DNA from: Verrucomicrobiota bacterium JB023
GTDB taxonomy: Bacteria; Verrucomicrobiota; Verrucomicrobiia; Verrucomicrobiales; Akkermansiaceae
Assembly (NCBI GenBank): GCA_030673895.1
Contig: JAUTCR010000033.1
Coordinates: forward strand, 1-64,000
Length of the DNA stretch: 64,000 nucleotides
Reading direction: 5' to 3'
Part shown: piece after piece, positions 1 to 8,841 of the stretch
Position numbering within the stretch: position 1 is the first letter of the stretch
Layout: every line of letters begins with the position of its first letter
Program-made: the position numbers and the translations under genes
The notes under the pieces: model-generated
Databases searched by the model: none
What the model was told of the DNA's origin: nothing
Seen by the model: only the letters and a program-made list of their open reading frames with translations

Positions 1-94
1 AGGCTGAACCTACCCGTTTCGTTTTGGCTCGGCACTTCATGGGGCCAGTGAAGTTTTGTTTGCTTTTCTGATGGTCTTTTTGTCTTATGGTGCG

Positions 95-577
95 ATGAAG
101 AGGGTTTTTCGGTTGGGTATTTTAGCGGTTTGTCTTTGTTCGGTCGCTAGCGGATCCGAGCCGCCGGCGGAGTTTTCCTCTGGTCTGTTCTTGCAAGAAG
201 GTGGCAAACAATTTCGAAGCTCAACGATACTCTATATCATTTTGCAAGTGCCCGTTGATTTTGGTGATCAGGCTGAGGTTGAAGTTGTTGAGGCGAAGAT
301 GAAAGAGGTTGTCGATTATCTCGGTTCTGAGGAGCACTTAAAGGATTCCACCAACGGTTTGTTCTTGAGTCCGCAAGAGCTTCAATTGTTGAAAAAGAAA
401 GTCCAAGTTCGGCAAAGAGAGGGCACTGATCTGGTTAACGTCACTGTTACCATGGGCGATGCCCATCAAAGCCAGATCCTGGCGAAGCGCATCGGGCAAG
501 CCTATGTCAGGAAGGTTGGGCCAGAAGGGGCGAGGATCATGGAATTTCCTAAGGTCGGAGTCCTGATTGAGAAGTAG
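95..577 (+). CDS. Secreted hypothetical protein
   Basis: I do not recognise a named family. From the ATG at 95 the product is 160 aa and begins with a typical signal peptide (MKRVFRLGILAV..., likely cleaved after ASG). In-frame upstream starts exist (TTG 56, ATG 71), but the signal peptide fits the ATG at 95 best. The mature part has a helical middle and a C-terminal segment (VTVTMGDAHQSQILAKRIGQ) that loosely resembles the periplasmic face of polysaccharide chain-length regulators. There are no TM segments apart from the signal, so it is not a complete Wzz protein. It stands alone, 140 bp upstream of the sugar-kinase operon. Confidence 0.55.
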   Translation: MKRVFRLGILAVCLCSVASGSEPPAEFSSGLFLQEGGKQFRSSTILYIILQVPVDFGDQAEVEVVEAKMKEVVDYLGSEEHLKDSTNGLFLSPQELQLLKKKVQVRQREGTDLVNVTVTMGDAHQSQILAKRIGQAYVRKVGPEGARIMEFPKVGVLIEK

Positions 578-716
578 AGCGGGGATCTCCCTGATCCTCG
601 TTTGTGGAAGACTGTTTGGGACTGAGGGCAGAAGCCTGAGACGCCCTTGGCTCCGTCATTAGGCCACGCTTCGCGATTGTCACGTAAGGCCTGGAGCATT
701 TGACTGGGGGTGCCCG

Positions 717-2210
717 ATGTATTTCCTTGGAATTGATACCAGCGCGCGCCGGACCTTGGTGGTGGCTCTGGATTTGGAGCTAGCCAGTGTGGTGGCGCAT
801 TCGTCCGTCGAGCACAACTGGTTGGGTGGCTTGCCAGAGGGCCACGTCGAGCAAGATCCGGCAGGTTGGATCTCGGCAGTGGATCAAGGGGTCCGCGAGT
901 GTGTGGCGAAGCTGGGGCCAGCCGGGCGGGAACGAGTGACAGGAATCGGGGTCAGCGGGCAACCTGGCGGGACGGTCGTCTTGGATGCCAAGAACCGAAT
1001 TCTCCGGTCCGCCAAACTAGCGAGTGACAAATCCCACATGTCGGATGCAGAGGAGTTGGCTTCTCACTTTGGAGGCCCCCCGGGGCTGATTGAACTGGCC
1101 GGGAACGCACTCAATGCGGGGTCTCCGGCGGCCTTCCTGATGGGCTTCAAAAAGCAGCAGCCGGAGAAGTTTGCTGAAATCGCCGCAGTCTTGTTGCCGC
1201 ATGATTTCATCAACTACTGGCTCACGGGGGTGAAGCGGATGGAGTACGGTGACGCCTCGGGCACCGGGCTGATGGATGTCCGGACGCGAAGCTGGTGCCG
1301 CGAGATTGTGGAAGCGATTGATCCGCGCCTGCATGAATGCCTTCCTCCGGTTTGCTCCTCGAGAGGCTCACAGGGGCCGCTGCGACCGGATTTGGCAGAT
1401 AGTTGGAACTTGCCTCGCAATGTGCTGGTGAGTGCGGGTAGCGGGCAGGCGATGCTAGAGGCAATCGGTGCTGGTAATGTGGATGCGGGGGGGGTGACCG
1501 TCACCCTCGGGCCCACGGGCCGGGTCTCGGCGGTGAGTGATGCACCGCTCATCGATCCCCGGGGCGAGGTGGGAGCCTTTTGCGACAGCACGGACAAATG
1601 GATGCCGATGGTGGTCACTGAGGGAGCGACGGACCCTCTGGAGATGGTGAGCCGGACTTTTTCCTGGGATCCCGTGAAGCTCGAGATGGCGGTGCGTGAG
1701 GGGGAATTAGGAGCGGGCGGCTTGATGTTTCTTCCTCAGATCGATGCCGGGGACGGTAGTGGGCCTTCGGCTTTCCTTCATGGCATGAAGCGCGGCAACT
1801 ATACGTCGGTGAATCTCGCGCGGGCTGCGACGGAGGGGGTGGCTTTAGAGTTCGGGCATGGATTGCAGCGCATTGTGGAGCTGGGCTTTGAGCCCCGGCA
1901 GGTCCACGTGGCGGGCGATTGGTCACGCAGTGCAGTATGGCGGCAGATGGTCTCCGATGTGTTGGGGCTGCCCGTGGCTGCGGCCAAGGGGGGTGATGGG
2001 GCTGCTCTCGGGGCGGCCTTGCAGGCGGCGGTCGCCTTCTTCTCGGAAAGTGGAGAGGATCTGACCTACCAGGAGATAGCGGCCTATGCGGCGGAACCTG
2101 CGGAAGGCAGCGGTTGCGAGCCGGATGAGGAGGCGCATGAGCATTATCAAGAGATCTTGTCCCGCCGCCAGTATTTGGCTGAGAGCTTGCGCGGATCCGG
2201 ATTGTTGTGA
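717..2210 (+). CDS. FGGY-family carbohydrate kinase (xylulokinase-like), atypical active site
   Basis: This 497-aa protein has the two-lobed FGGY kinase layout and xylulokinase length. The N-terminal GID (D7) phosphate loop is present, as are PHDFINYWLTG (161-171) and DASGTGLMDV (179-188), both typical of XylB. Two sites that normally define catalysis are changed. The sugar-binding GQMHG motif reads GQPGG (81-85), and the loop GGGDNAA, which holds the catalytic Asp, reads AGSGQAM (240-246), with Gln244 where Asp is expected. Activity on xylulose is therefore doubtful; it may use another substrate or be regulatory. The stop overlaps the GTG start of the next gene (GTGA), so the two are translationally coupled. 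No xylose isomerase lies nearby. Confidence 0.8.
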   Translation: MYFLGIDTSARRTLVVALDLELASVVAHSSVEHNWLGGLPEGHVEQDPAGWISAVDQGVRECVAKLGPAGRERVTGIGVSGQPGGTVVLDAKNRILRSAKLASDKSHMSDAEELASHFGGPPGLIELAGNALNAGSPAAFLMGFKKQQPEKFAEIAAVLLPHDFINYWLTGVKRMEYGDASGTGLMDVRTRSWCREIVEAIDPRLHECLPPVCSSRGSQGPLRPDLADSWNLPRNVLVSAGSGQAMLEAIGAGNVDAGGVTVTLGPTGRVSAVSDAPLIDPRGEVGAFCDSTDKWMPMVVTEGATDPLEMVSRTFSWDPVKLEMAVREGELGAGGLMFLPQIDAGDGSGPSAFLHGMKRGNYTSVNLARAATEGVALEFGHGLQRIVELGFEPRQVHVAGDWSRSAVWRQMVSDVLGLPVAAAKGGDGAALGAALQAAVAFFSESGEDLTYQEIAAYAAEPAEGSGCEPDEEAHEHYQEILSRRQYLAESLRGSGLL

Positions 2211-2878
2211 GTGGTCGGCGACCAGAGGTGCAGGATCCCCCCAAGCAGCGTCGCTTGGGGACCTTGGCAGGGTGGGCGGCCCGCTTACTTGTCGGCACCC
2301 TGAGGGTGGAGACCGTTTCTTATGGTCCGGGGACTGAGTCCAGCCATCCGCGCATCGTTTGCTTTTGGCACAACCGTATCATCGGGGCGCTGGCCGCGAC
2401 GCGGAAGATGAGCCGAATCAAGAAAATCCTGGTCCTAACCAGTGCGAGTCGGGATGGAGCGGCTTTGGCGGCGGCAATGCGTGTTTTTTCCATCGGGGCC
2501 GTGCGCGGATCGTCCTCGCGACGGGGAGCTGCCGCCCTTGTCGCTCTTAAGAAGGCTTTGGCCGAGGGGCAGACCGTTTGCATCACGCCGGATGGTCCAC
2601 GCGGGCCAGCCTATCACCTTCAACCGGGTTTGGTGAAGCTGGCTTCGATTTCTGGAAAGCCTGTTTCTCTCCTTGATATTCAGTTTTCGAGCTATTGGGA
2701 ACTGAAGAGTTGGGACCGCTTCCGCATTCCTAAACCGTTCAGCAAGGTGATCTTGACCTTTCAGGAGGAAATTCGGGTGCCTGCCGACCTCAATGAGGAC
2801 TCCCTCGAGGAATATCGGAAAAGGATGGAGCATCGCCTGCGAGAAGGTTTCAATGGCCGCGATGAAGACCGTGATTGA
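2207..2878 (+). CDS. DUF374 lysophospholipid acyltransferase-family protein
   Basis: The 223-aa protein belongs to the DUF374 branch of the lysophospholipid acyltransferase superfamily, expected at the inner membrane in lipid or lipid A acylation. Visible signatures are CFWHNRIIG (52-60, the H-rich acceptor motif), [18 protein letters not shown] (substrate-binding RGSSSR) and TPDGPRGP. The start is GTG at 2207, overlapping the TGA of the kinase gene. The 3' end overlaps the likely start of folD by 26 bp. The arrangement kinase-DUF374-folD looks like one transcript, although the functions are not obviously related. Confidence 0.85.
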   Translation: MSGRRPEVQDPPKQRRLGTLAGWAARLLVGTLRVETVSYGPGTESSHPRIVCFWHNRIIGALAATRKMSRIKKILVLTSASRDGAALAAAMRVFSIGAVRGSSSRRGAAALVALKKALAEGQTVCITPDGPRGPAYHLQPGLVKLASISGKPVSLLDIQFSSYWELKSWDRFRIPKPFSKVILTFQEEIRVPADLNEDSLEEYRKRMEHRLREGFNGRDEDRD

Positions 2879-3734
2879 TGGCAAGGCTGTCTCCGCCAAG
2901 GTGCTGGAGGAGTGCAAGGGAGAGGTCGAGGCTCTCAAGGCAAAGGGGGTGACGCCCGGACTCGCCGTGGTGCTGGTGGGGAGCGACCCAGCGTCTCAGG
3001 TGTATGTCGGCTCCAAGGTGAAAACCTGTGGTGAGCTTGGCATGTATTCCAAGAAAATCGAGTTGCCGGCAGAGACCTCCCAAGAGGAATTGCTCACCAT
3101 CGTGAACGAGCTGAATGAGGATCCGGCCATTCACGGGATTCTGGTACAATCGCCGCTGCCTTCGCACATGGATGAGGATGCGGTGGTGCGGACTATTGAC
3201 CCGGGCAAGGACGTGGATGGCTTTCATCCAGAGAATGTCGCCAAGCTGGTTTTGGAGGACCCCACCGGTTTTGTGCCCTGCACACCCGCGGGCTGCATGC
3301 GTTTGTTGGAGGAATACGGCATCTCTAGTAGCGGCAAGGAGGCCGTGGTGGTGGGCCGGAGCATGATTGTTGGCAAGCCGATGGGCATGCTTCTATTGGC
3401 CAAAGGGGCTGATGCCACGGTGACCTATGCTCACTCCCGCACGCAAGACTTGGCTGCGGTCTGTCGGCGGGCGGATATCCTTATCGCCGCCGTGGGGCGG
3501 CCGGAAATGATCAAGGCGGACTTTGTGAAAGAGGGCGCCGTCGTCATCGACGTGGGGGTCAATCGGGTCGATGACGCCACCCGTAAGCGTGGCTACCGTT
3601 TGACAGGCGATGTGGCCTACGAGGAGGTCGCGGAGAAGTGCTCGGCGATCACCCCGGTGCCTGGCGGGGTCGGCCCCATGACCATTGCGATGCTCATGAA
3701 GAATACCCTCAAGGCCGCAGCGCAAAGCCAGTAA
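2853..3734 (+). CDS. folD: Bifunctional methylenetetrahydrofolate dehydrogenase/cyclohydrolase
   Basis: FolD interconverts 5,10-methylene-THF and 10-formyl-THF in cytosolic one-carbon metabolism. The catalytic [14 protein letters not shown] (Tyr and Lys), the substrate loop [11 protein letters not shown], the DVDGFHPEN segment, the cofactor motif [13 protein letters not shown] and the C-terminal [13 protein letters not shown] are all present. The reading frame stays open upstream to 2793, but GAAGG lies 7 bp before the ATG at 2853, and a start there gives the usual length (293 aa); the ATG at 2862 is the alternative. It overlaps the end of the DUF374 gene. Confidence 0.95.
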   Translation: MAAMKTVIDGKAVSAKVLEECKGEVEALKAKGVTPGLAVVLVGSDPASQVYVGSKVKTCGELGMYSKKIELPAETSQEELLTIVNELNEDPAIHGILVQSPLPSHMDEDAVVRTIDPGKDVDGFHPENVAKLVLEDPTGFVPCTPAGCMRLLEEYGISSSGKEAVVVGRSMIVGKPMGMLLLAKGADATVTYAHSRTQDLAAVCRRADILIAAVGRPEMIKADFVKEGAVVIDVGVNRVDDATRKRGYRLTGDVAYEEVAEKCSAITPVPGGVGPMTIAMLMKNTLKAAAQSQ

Positions 3735-3746
3735 ACTGATTGAGCC

Positions 3747-4163
3747 TTAGTCACCCGCATGCCCCAGGGCATGCTGCTTCATCTGGGTAGCCATCAGGTT
3801 GAGCGCATTGGCACGAGTCGGGGCCAAGTGCTCCTTGAGGCCGGTCTTCTCGATGAAGGACATGTCCGCTTGCAGGATGTCATCCGGTTTCTCGCCATCC
3901 AGGACACGGACGAAGAGCGCGATCATGCCCTTGGTGATAAGTGAGTCGGAATCGGCCAGGTAGTGCATCTGCCCGTCGGAGAAGTCGGAGTCGAGCCAGA
4001 CTTGGGATTGGCAGCCTTTGATTAGCTTGTCGGAGCTGATTCGTTCCGCCGGCATGGCGGGGAGCTTCTTGCCCAAGTCGATGACGTATTGATAGCGCTC
4101 GGTCCAGTCTTGGAAGAGGGACAGTTCATCGAGCAACTGCTGTTGTTTTTCTGAGATCGTCAT
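3747..4163 (-). CDS. sufE: SufE family Fe-S cluster sulfur-transfer protein
   Basis: SufE accepts persulfide sulfur from the cysteine desulfurase SufS for Fe-S cluster assembly. The 138-aa product shows the family pattern from the start MTISEKQQQLLDEL, with the acceptor cysteine in KGCQSQVWL and the conserved SDSLITKGMIAL helix. The frame is open 72 bp further upstream, but that extension (FLIFNFQFPTW...) is not SufE-like, so the ATG at 4163 is chosen. The gene is convergent with folD (12-bp gap) and divergent from the squalene/phytoene synthase gene, with 65 bp shared upstream. No other suf genes are in the window. Confidence 0.9.
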   Translation of the reverse strand: MTISEKQQQLLDELSLFQDWTERYQYVIDLGKKLPAMPAERISSDKLIKGCQSQVWLDSDFSDGQMHYLADSDSLITKGMIALFVRVLDGEKPDDILQADMSFIEKTGLKEHLAPTRANALNLMATQMKQHALGHAGD

Positions 4164-4228
4164 GGGCGCAGGGTGGATTCCCCAAGTTGGGAATTGAAAG
4201 TTGAAAATAAGAAAACTGGAATCGGCCC

Positions 4229-5098
4229 GTGTCAACTTCTCGCCCGCAAGAGCTCGGAACCGGCGTGCTCCGGGATGTCTCCCGCTCCTTTTATCTTACC
4301 CTCCGCTGGCTTCCCAAGAAGATGCGGGCGGCCACCAGTGTGGGCTACCTGCTTGCCAGGGCCAGCGATACAATCGCCGATTGCGAGGGGGATAGGGCGT
4401 TGCGCTTGGAGCTTCTGGCGGCCTTTCCCTCGCAGCTGGAGGAGGTCGAGCAAGGTTTTCTCCGCCAGTGCGCCGACTTGGCGGAGGCAGAGGGGGTCAA
4501 GCCTGGCGAGGCCGTCTTGCTGAGGCGCTTGGATGAGGTCTTTGCTTGGTTGCGGGCGCTTGATGAGGGCGAGCAGCGAGCAATCCGCCAAGTGATCGGC
4601 ACGATCACGTCGGGCCAGCGTTGGGATTTGACCTACTTCACGGGCGAGGGGCTCGTCGAGGTTGAGGAGCCGGAGCAGGCGCGGTTGTATTGTTACCAGG
4701 TCGCGGGATGTGTGGGGGAATTTTGGACGGAAGTGGGTTTCCTCGCGGATCCCCGTTTCGCCTCCCGTGATGGCGAGGAGATGAAGCGGCTGGGGCGCCA
4801 ATATGGGGAAGGGCTCCAGCTAATCAATATCTTGCGCGACGAGCAGGAGGATCGGCAGCGCGGACGACGCTATCTACCGGGCCAACGGAAGGATTGGCTG
4901 GCGGAGGCAGAAGAAAAGATGCAATCGGGATTGACCTATGCGCGGGCGGTTCGGGGGTGGCGGGCTCGAGTCGCGACCGTTCTTCCCGCCCTGATTGGTC
5001 GGGAGACTTTGCTTCTGCTCAATGAGCGGGAGGGACCGGTGAAGGTGAACCGAACCGTGGTGAAGAAGTGCCTGCGGCGGGCGATGTTCTTTCGCTGA
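4229..5098 (+). CDS. Squalene/phytoene synthase family protein
   Basis: The enzyme condenses two prenyl diphosphates head to head, giving squalene or phytoene for hopanoids or carotenoids. In 289 aa it has the first Asp-rich motif DTIAD (46-50), the YCYQVAGCVGEFW block and the second Asp-rich motif in GEGLQLINILRDEQED. RSFYLTLRWLP near the N-terminus is the usual substrate-pocket start. The start codon is GTG at 4229. No hpnC/hpnE, crt or shc partner is in the window, so squalene and phytoene cannot be told apart from context. Confidence 0.88.
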   Translation: MSTSRPQELGTGVLRDVSRSFYLTLRWLPKKMRAATSVGYLLARASDTIADCEGDRALRLELLAAFPSQLEEVEQGFLRQCADLAEAEGVKPGEAVLLRRLDEVFAWLRALDEGEQRAIRQVIGTITSGQRWDLTYFTGEGLVEVEEPEQARLYCYQVAGCVGEFWTEVGFLADPRFASRDGEEMKRLGRQYGEGLQLINILRDEQEDRQRGRRYLPGQRKDWLAEAEEKMQSGLTYARAVRGWRARVATVLPALIGRETLLLLNEREGPVKVNRTVVKKCLRRAMFFR

Positions 5099-5159
5099 AG
5101 ACGAAGAGAAGCACCATTTTGACTTACCGGAGACCTCATCGCAATGATATGGGGAGGGC

Positions 5160-5876
5160 ATGAAAGCCGCCCTTCTGCTGACCTTCCTGCTGAGCTCGCT
5201 CTGGTCCCCGGGCGAACAGCGGGAAGTGGAGATCTCGGGGAATCGTTACCGCGTCTTCACGGCTGAACCCGACCGAATCAAAATGGTATGGAGGGATGAG
5301 CAGGGTGTGCCTCTGCGAACCTTCGACCGGGCTCGCGCTCATCTCGAACGCGGTTCCGCCGAAGTTGCTATGCTCATGAATGGGGGCATTTTCGAGCCTG
5401 GCTTGAGACCATCGGGCTGGTATGTCGAGGAGGGAAGGACGCTCGCTGCGCTGAACTTGAGGGATGGGCGAGGTAATTTTTTCCTCAAGCCCAATGGCGT
5501 TTTTGCCATTCTTGGGGAAGGCGAGTCGGCAAAGGCCCGGGTTGTGGAGGCGGGCAAGGCAGGCTCTTTGGCCGCGCCTCACTATGCGGTCCAGTCGGGA
5601 CCTGCGTTGTTGTTAGGCGGGAAGATTCACCCGGCCTTCCGGGAGGGCTCGCCTAACAAGTTGCTGCGCAATGGTGTCGGAGTCGATGACAAGGGGCGGG
5701 TCGTCTTCGTCCTGACTATCGACGACGTGAATCTCTGGACCTTCGCCTCTTGCTTTCGCGAGCTGGGTTGTCAGGAGGCGCTCTTTCTTGATGGTGACAT
5801 CTCCCGTATGGTGATCGAGCCCGACGAGGGCGTGCGAGGCACTGGTTACGCCAGCTTCATTGCAGTGATGAAATGA
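5160..5876 (+). CDS. Secreted phosphodiester glycosidase-family (NAGPA/DUF2233) protein
   Basis: The 238-aa protein begins with a signal peptide (MKAALLLTFLLSSLWS) followed by a NAGPA-type domain. Recognisable elements are AMLMNGGIFEPG (the N-G-G-x-F core), SGWYVEEGR, NGVFAI, AVQSGPALLL, RNGVGVDDKGRVVFVLT and ALFLDGDISRM (FLDGG-like) near the end. Members of this family act on phosphodiester- or GlcNAc-linked glycans outside the cytoplasm; the substrate here is unknown. The stop codon overlaps the ATG of birA (ATGA), so the two are co-translated despite unrelated functions. Confidence 0.82.
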   Translation: MKAALLLTFLLSSLWSPGEQREVEISGNRYRVFTAEPDRIKMVWRDEQGVPLRTFDRARAHLERGSAEVAMLMNGGIFEPGLRPSGWYVEEGRTLAALNLRDGRGNFFLKPNGVFAILGEGESAKARVVEAGKAGSLAAPHYAVQSGPALLLGGKIHPAFREGSPNKLLRNGVGVDDKGRVVFVLTIDDVNLWTFASCFRELGCQEALFLDGDISRMVIEPDEGVRGTGYASFIAVMK

Positions 5877-6622
5877 GTGCCTACGATCAACGCCGTCTCT
5901 TTGCCTCCCTGGGGGAGCGGCTCATCTATCGCGCTGAGACGGGGTCGACGAATGATGAGGCCCTCGATTTTGCCAAACAGGGAGCGGAGGGAGGATTGGT
6001 GATTTTGGCCGGGCGGCAGCGAGCCGGCCGTGGACGTCGGGGGGCGGAGTGGTTTTGTGGCGAGAATGCCGGACTCGCTTTCTCCGTCCTGCTCAGGCCA
6101 GCCTTGGCGCGGCCTCTGTGGCCCCGCTTGGCTCTTGTCGCCGGGCTGGCGGTCGCTCGAGCGATTGAGAGAATGGGAGGCTTGGCCGAGGTGAAATGGC
6201 CCAATGATGTCTTGATGGGCGGAAAAAAAGTCTGCGGTATCCTTGTCGAAAGTGAAATGGATGCCGTTGTGGTCGGGATCGGCATCAACGTTGGCGAAGT
6301 TGCGCTTCCTCCGCGCTTGGCCTCGCAGGCGACGAGCTTAGAGAGCGAATTGGTGCGCGGACCGTCGCGGGAGGATGTCTTGTTAGAAGTGGTGGCTGAG
6401 TTGGATTCCCTGGCGCAGCTCGCTGTGACGGACTTCCGAGCCATCATCGAGATGTTGCGCTCGCGCTGCGCGCTGAGTGGTCGTCGGGTCTCCTATCTTG
6501 CCGCAGGCGAACGCCGGGTAGCGCGATGCCGTGGCTTGGGAGAGGGCGGCGAGCTGTTGATCGAGAGCGGGGGACGGATGGAAAAGCTGGTCCAAGCTGA
6601 TGAAATTCGGCCTTTAACCTGA
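5873..6622 (+). CDS. birA: Biotin--[acetyl-CoA-carboxylase] ligase
   Basis: BirA activates biotin with ATP and attaches it to the biotin carboxyl carrier protein. The 249-aa product holds the catalytic and C-terminal domains only: TGSTNDEA (biotin pocket), the biotinyl-5'-AMP loop GRGRRGAEW, the catalytic KWPNDVLMGGKKVCGILVE region and GIGINV. It has no N-terminal HTH, so it is a monofunctional ligase and not a BirA-type repressor. It overlaps the upstream NAGPA gene by 4 bp and converges on the DUF58 gene. Confidence 0.93.
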   Translation: MSAYDQRRLFASLGERLIYRAETGSTNDEALDFAKQGAEGGLVILAGRQRAGRGRRGAEWFCGENAGLAFSVLLRPALARPLWPRLALVAGLAVARAIERMGGLAEVKWPNDVLMGGKKVCGILVESEMDAVVVGIGINVGEVALPPRLASQATSLESELVRGPSREDVLLEVVAELDSLAQLAVTDFRAIIEMLRSRCALSGRRVSYLAAGERRVARCRGLGEGGELLIESGGRMEKLVQADEIRPLT

Positions 6623-6670
6623 GGAAGAAGCGCTTCCACCCGGGGAAGCAGATTGTGGCGAGGGCTCGAT

Positions 6671-7552
6671 TCAGCTCAAAACTTCAAGGGCCTGGATGGG
6701 GAGCGCCTCGGTATGGAGCGCTTTCTCAAGGTCGAGGTCGGCCGGAATGCGGGAGAGGAGAATTTGGAGCCGCTGTGCGCTCGTCTTCCAAAGGGTGAAG
6801 TGTCGGCGATAGGCTTCGAGGTAGGCTTTGAGGGCGCGAGGCTCGATCCGGTGAGGATGACGGGAGTTGCGCTCTGGATCGACAAATTCATAGTTGCCCT
6901 CCCAGTCCGGATCCGCCTCCGATTGGAGATAGGGGACAAAGAGGAGGGGGGTGCCGTGCCGATGGGTGAGAAAGGTGAGAAGAGGATTGGGATCGCCGGG
7001 GAAGAGGAGGTCGGAGACGAGCACTCGGAAGGCGGAAGCGCGCAGCTGGAGGGCCGAGAGATTGAGCTCGCCAGCGGGATCCTGTGCTTGCACCTCCTGG
7101 GCGATCGGGAGCCAGCGCTGGGAATTGATGGCATCGGCGGGGATTTCCCGGTGTGCGGAGCCGGAGACGAAGTGAATCTTCAGCGAGGCTCCCGCACGGA
7201 GGGACGATTCGGTAAAGAAGGCAATGAGCTCTGCCGTGCGCTGAGCCTTTGTTTCCTCAACGAACATGGAGGGGGAGACGTCGACAATCAGGTCGATGAT
7301 GGGCCGCACCTCCTCGCGATAGAGCTTCATGGTGTATTGCCCCGTGCGGGCGTAGGCCTGCCAGTTGATGTGGCGGGGATCGTCGCCCGGGGCGTAGTCG
7401 CGATGATCCTGGAAATCGAGCGAGGAGCCCGCTCCCGCACCTGAGAACTCGCCCGCCGAACCGCGCCAGACCTTGGAGCGAAGGGGAAGACGCAGTCGAT
7501 TGGAGCAAGCGGCTGCGTTTCGGTGGGCTTGTTTGATTTGTTCCGGTGTCAT
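6671..7552 (-). CDS. DUF58 domain protein (VWA-like)
   Basis: The protein (293 aa) is a DUF58 protein of the kind usually encoded next to MoxR ATPases and VWA/BatA proteins. The signature DFQDHRDYAPGDDPRHINWQ lies at about 46-65, and a VWA-like metal site starts with DVSPSM (91-96). It has no TM segment, so it is cytoplasmic. Its start overlaps the nspC stop by 4 bp (ATGA). No moxR gene is adjacent; the role is unknown, but a chaperone-like assembly function is usual for the family. Confidence 0.88.
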   Translation of the reverse strand: MTPEQIKQAHRNAAACSNRLRLPLRSKVWRGSAGEFSGAGAGSSLDFQDHRDYAPGDDPRHINWQAYARTGQYTMKLYREEVRPIIDLIVDVSPSMFVEETKAQRTAELIAFFTESSLRAGASLKIHFVSGSAHREIPADAINSQRWLPIAQEVQAQDPAGELNLSALQLRASAFRVLVSDLLFPGDPNPLLTFLTHRHGTPLLFVPYLQSEADPDWEGNYEFVDPERNSRHPHRIEPRALKAYLEAYRRHFTLWKTSAQRLQILLSRIPADLDLEKALHTEALPIQALEVLS

Positions 7553-8820
7553 GATGGCAGGTGCGGTAATGGGCCAAGGCGGGAGGCGAAGTCGAACGAG
7601 TCGAAGGATCTGACGACCTCGACGCTTCCGTCATGATGCTGAATCGCGAGGTCGGGATGGGGAACGCCGTTGAACATGGTGGACTTCACGAAGGTGTAGT
7701 GAGCCATGTCATCGAAGACGATGCAGTCCCCGATGGCAAGGGGCCGGGGGAAGCTGTAGTCGCCAATGACATCACCCGCGAGGCAGGACGGACCTCCCAG
7801 TCGATAACGATGGGCCAGCGAATCATCTGCTGGCAGGTAGGATTCCCCGGCGAGGGTGACTGCGGGCCGGGGCGACTCATCTGAAGCGGAAGGGGCCTGA
7901 TCGGCGAGATAAACCTCCGGGCGGTAAGGCATCTCAAGGACGTCGGGCATGTGGCAAGTCGCGGAGACATCGAGAATGGCCTGCTGGACGCCGTCGCTCT
8001 CAAAAAGATCGAGGACGTGCGCGCGGAGGACTCCGGTATGGATGGCCAGAGCCTCTCCGGGCTCCAGCCAAACCCGGATCTGATACGTCGATTGCAGCCT
8101 CTGCAAGAGATTGACCAAGGAGGCCCGATCATAGTCCGGCTTGGTGATCCAATGGCCTCCACCCAGATTGAGGTCGGTGAATTGGGGTGAAGCGAGGAGG
8201 TGGCCGAAGTCTCTATCTACGGCCTTCATCGTCGACTCAAGGTCGCGATAGGGCTGCTCGCAGAGGGTATGAAAGTGAAGGGTGGAGAGACCGCGCATGT
8301 CGGCACCGTCGAGTTGTTCGCTGGTGATGCCCAGTCGCGAGCCGGGCGCGCAGGGGTCGTAGAGAGGGGTCTGCCCGGTGGAGTGGCGAGGATTGATGCG
8401 GATGCCGAAGTGTAAGTCACCGCTGAGATATCGGGGGTGGGCGAGGCAATCCTCGCGGAAGCGCGCCCATTGGGAGAGAGAATTGAAATCGAGGTGGGAG
8501 GATATCTCTAGTAGTTCAGGCAGATGCGCATCAGGATACGCGGGAGAGTAGGTTAGCGTCTCTTTCTGAAAGTGCTCATGGGAGATGCGGGCCTCCCACA
8601 GGCCTGAGGCGCAGCAGCCAGATAGGTAGGGGCGCAGGGAAGGAAAGGTGGGCCAGAGCGAAAAGGCCTTGAGGGCTAGGACGACCCGGGCACCGGAGGC
8701 CTCGGCCACCCCCTGCAAGATGGAGGCATTGCGCTCGAGAGCGGGGAGGGAGACGAGGTATTGGGCCACGTCGAGATTACAGTTCCTTACAAGCTGAGAA
8801 ACAAGTGGTGATTGGGGCAA
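7549..8820 (-). CDS. nspC: Carboxynorspermidine decarboxylase
   Basis: NspC is a PLP enzyme that decarboxylates carboxy(nor)spermidine, the last step of the alternative spermidine pathway. VVLALKAFSLWP carries the PLP lysine, and GLSTLHFHTLCE, LNLGGGHWI and LEPGEALAI are typical. GGPSCLAGDVIGDY near the C-terminus gives the second active-site part with its Cys. The 423-aa reading starts at TTG 8820; family members begin nearer DVAQYLVSLPALERN, so GTG 8769 is a real alternative (406 aa). The partner carboxynorspermidine dehydrogenase is not in the window. Confidence 0.9.
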   Translation of the reverse strand: MPQSPLVSQLVRNCNLDVAQYLVSLPALERNASILQGVAEASGARVVLALKAFSLWPTFPSLRPYLSGCCASGLWEARISHEHFQKETLTYSPAYPDAHLPELLEISSHLDFNSLSQWARFREDCLAHPRYLSGDLHFGIRINPRHSTGQTPLYDPCAPGSRLGITSEQLDGADMRGLSTLHFHTLCEQPYRDLESTMKAVDRDFGHLLASPQFTDLNLGGGHWITKPDYDRASLVNLLQRLQSTYQIRVWLEPGEALAIHTGVLRAHVLDLFESDGVQQAILDVSATCHMPDVLEMPYRPEVYLADQAPSASDESPRPAVTLAGESYLPADDSLAHRYRLGGPSCLAGDVIGDYSFPRPLAIGDCIVFDDMAHYTFVKSTMFNGVPHPDLAIQHHDGSVEVVRSFDSFDFASRLGPLPHLPS

Positions 8821-8841
8821 GTGCCGATTTGCCCCCCTCCC

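Noticed and set aside
6653-7444. Plus-strand frame opposite the DUF58 gene
   Set aside because: Shadow frame; the DUF58 motifs are on the minus strand.
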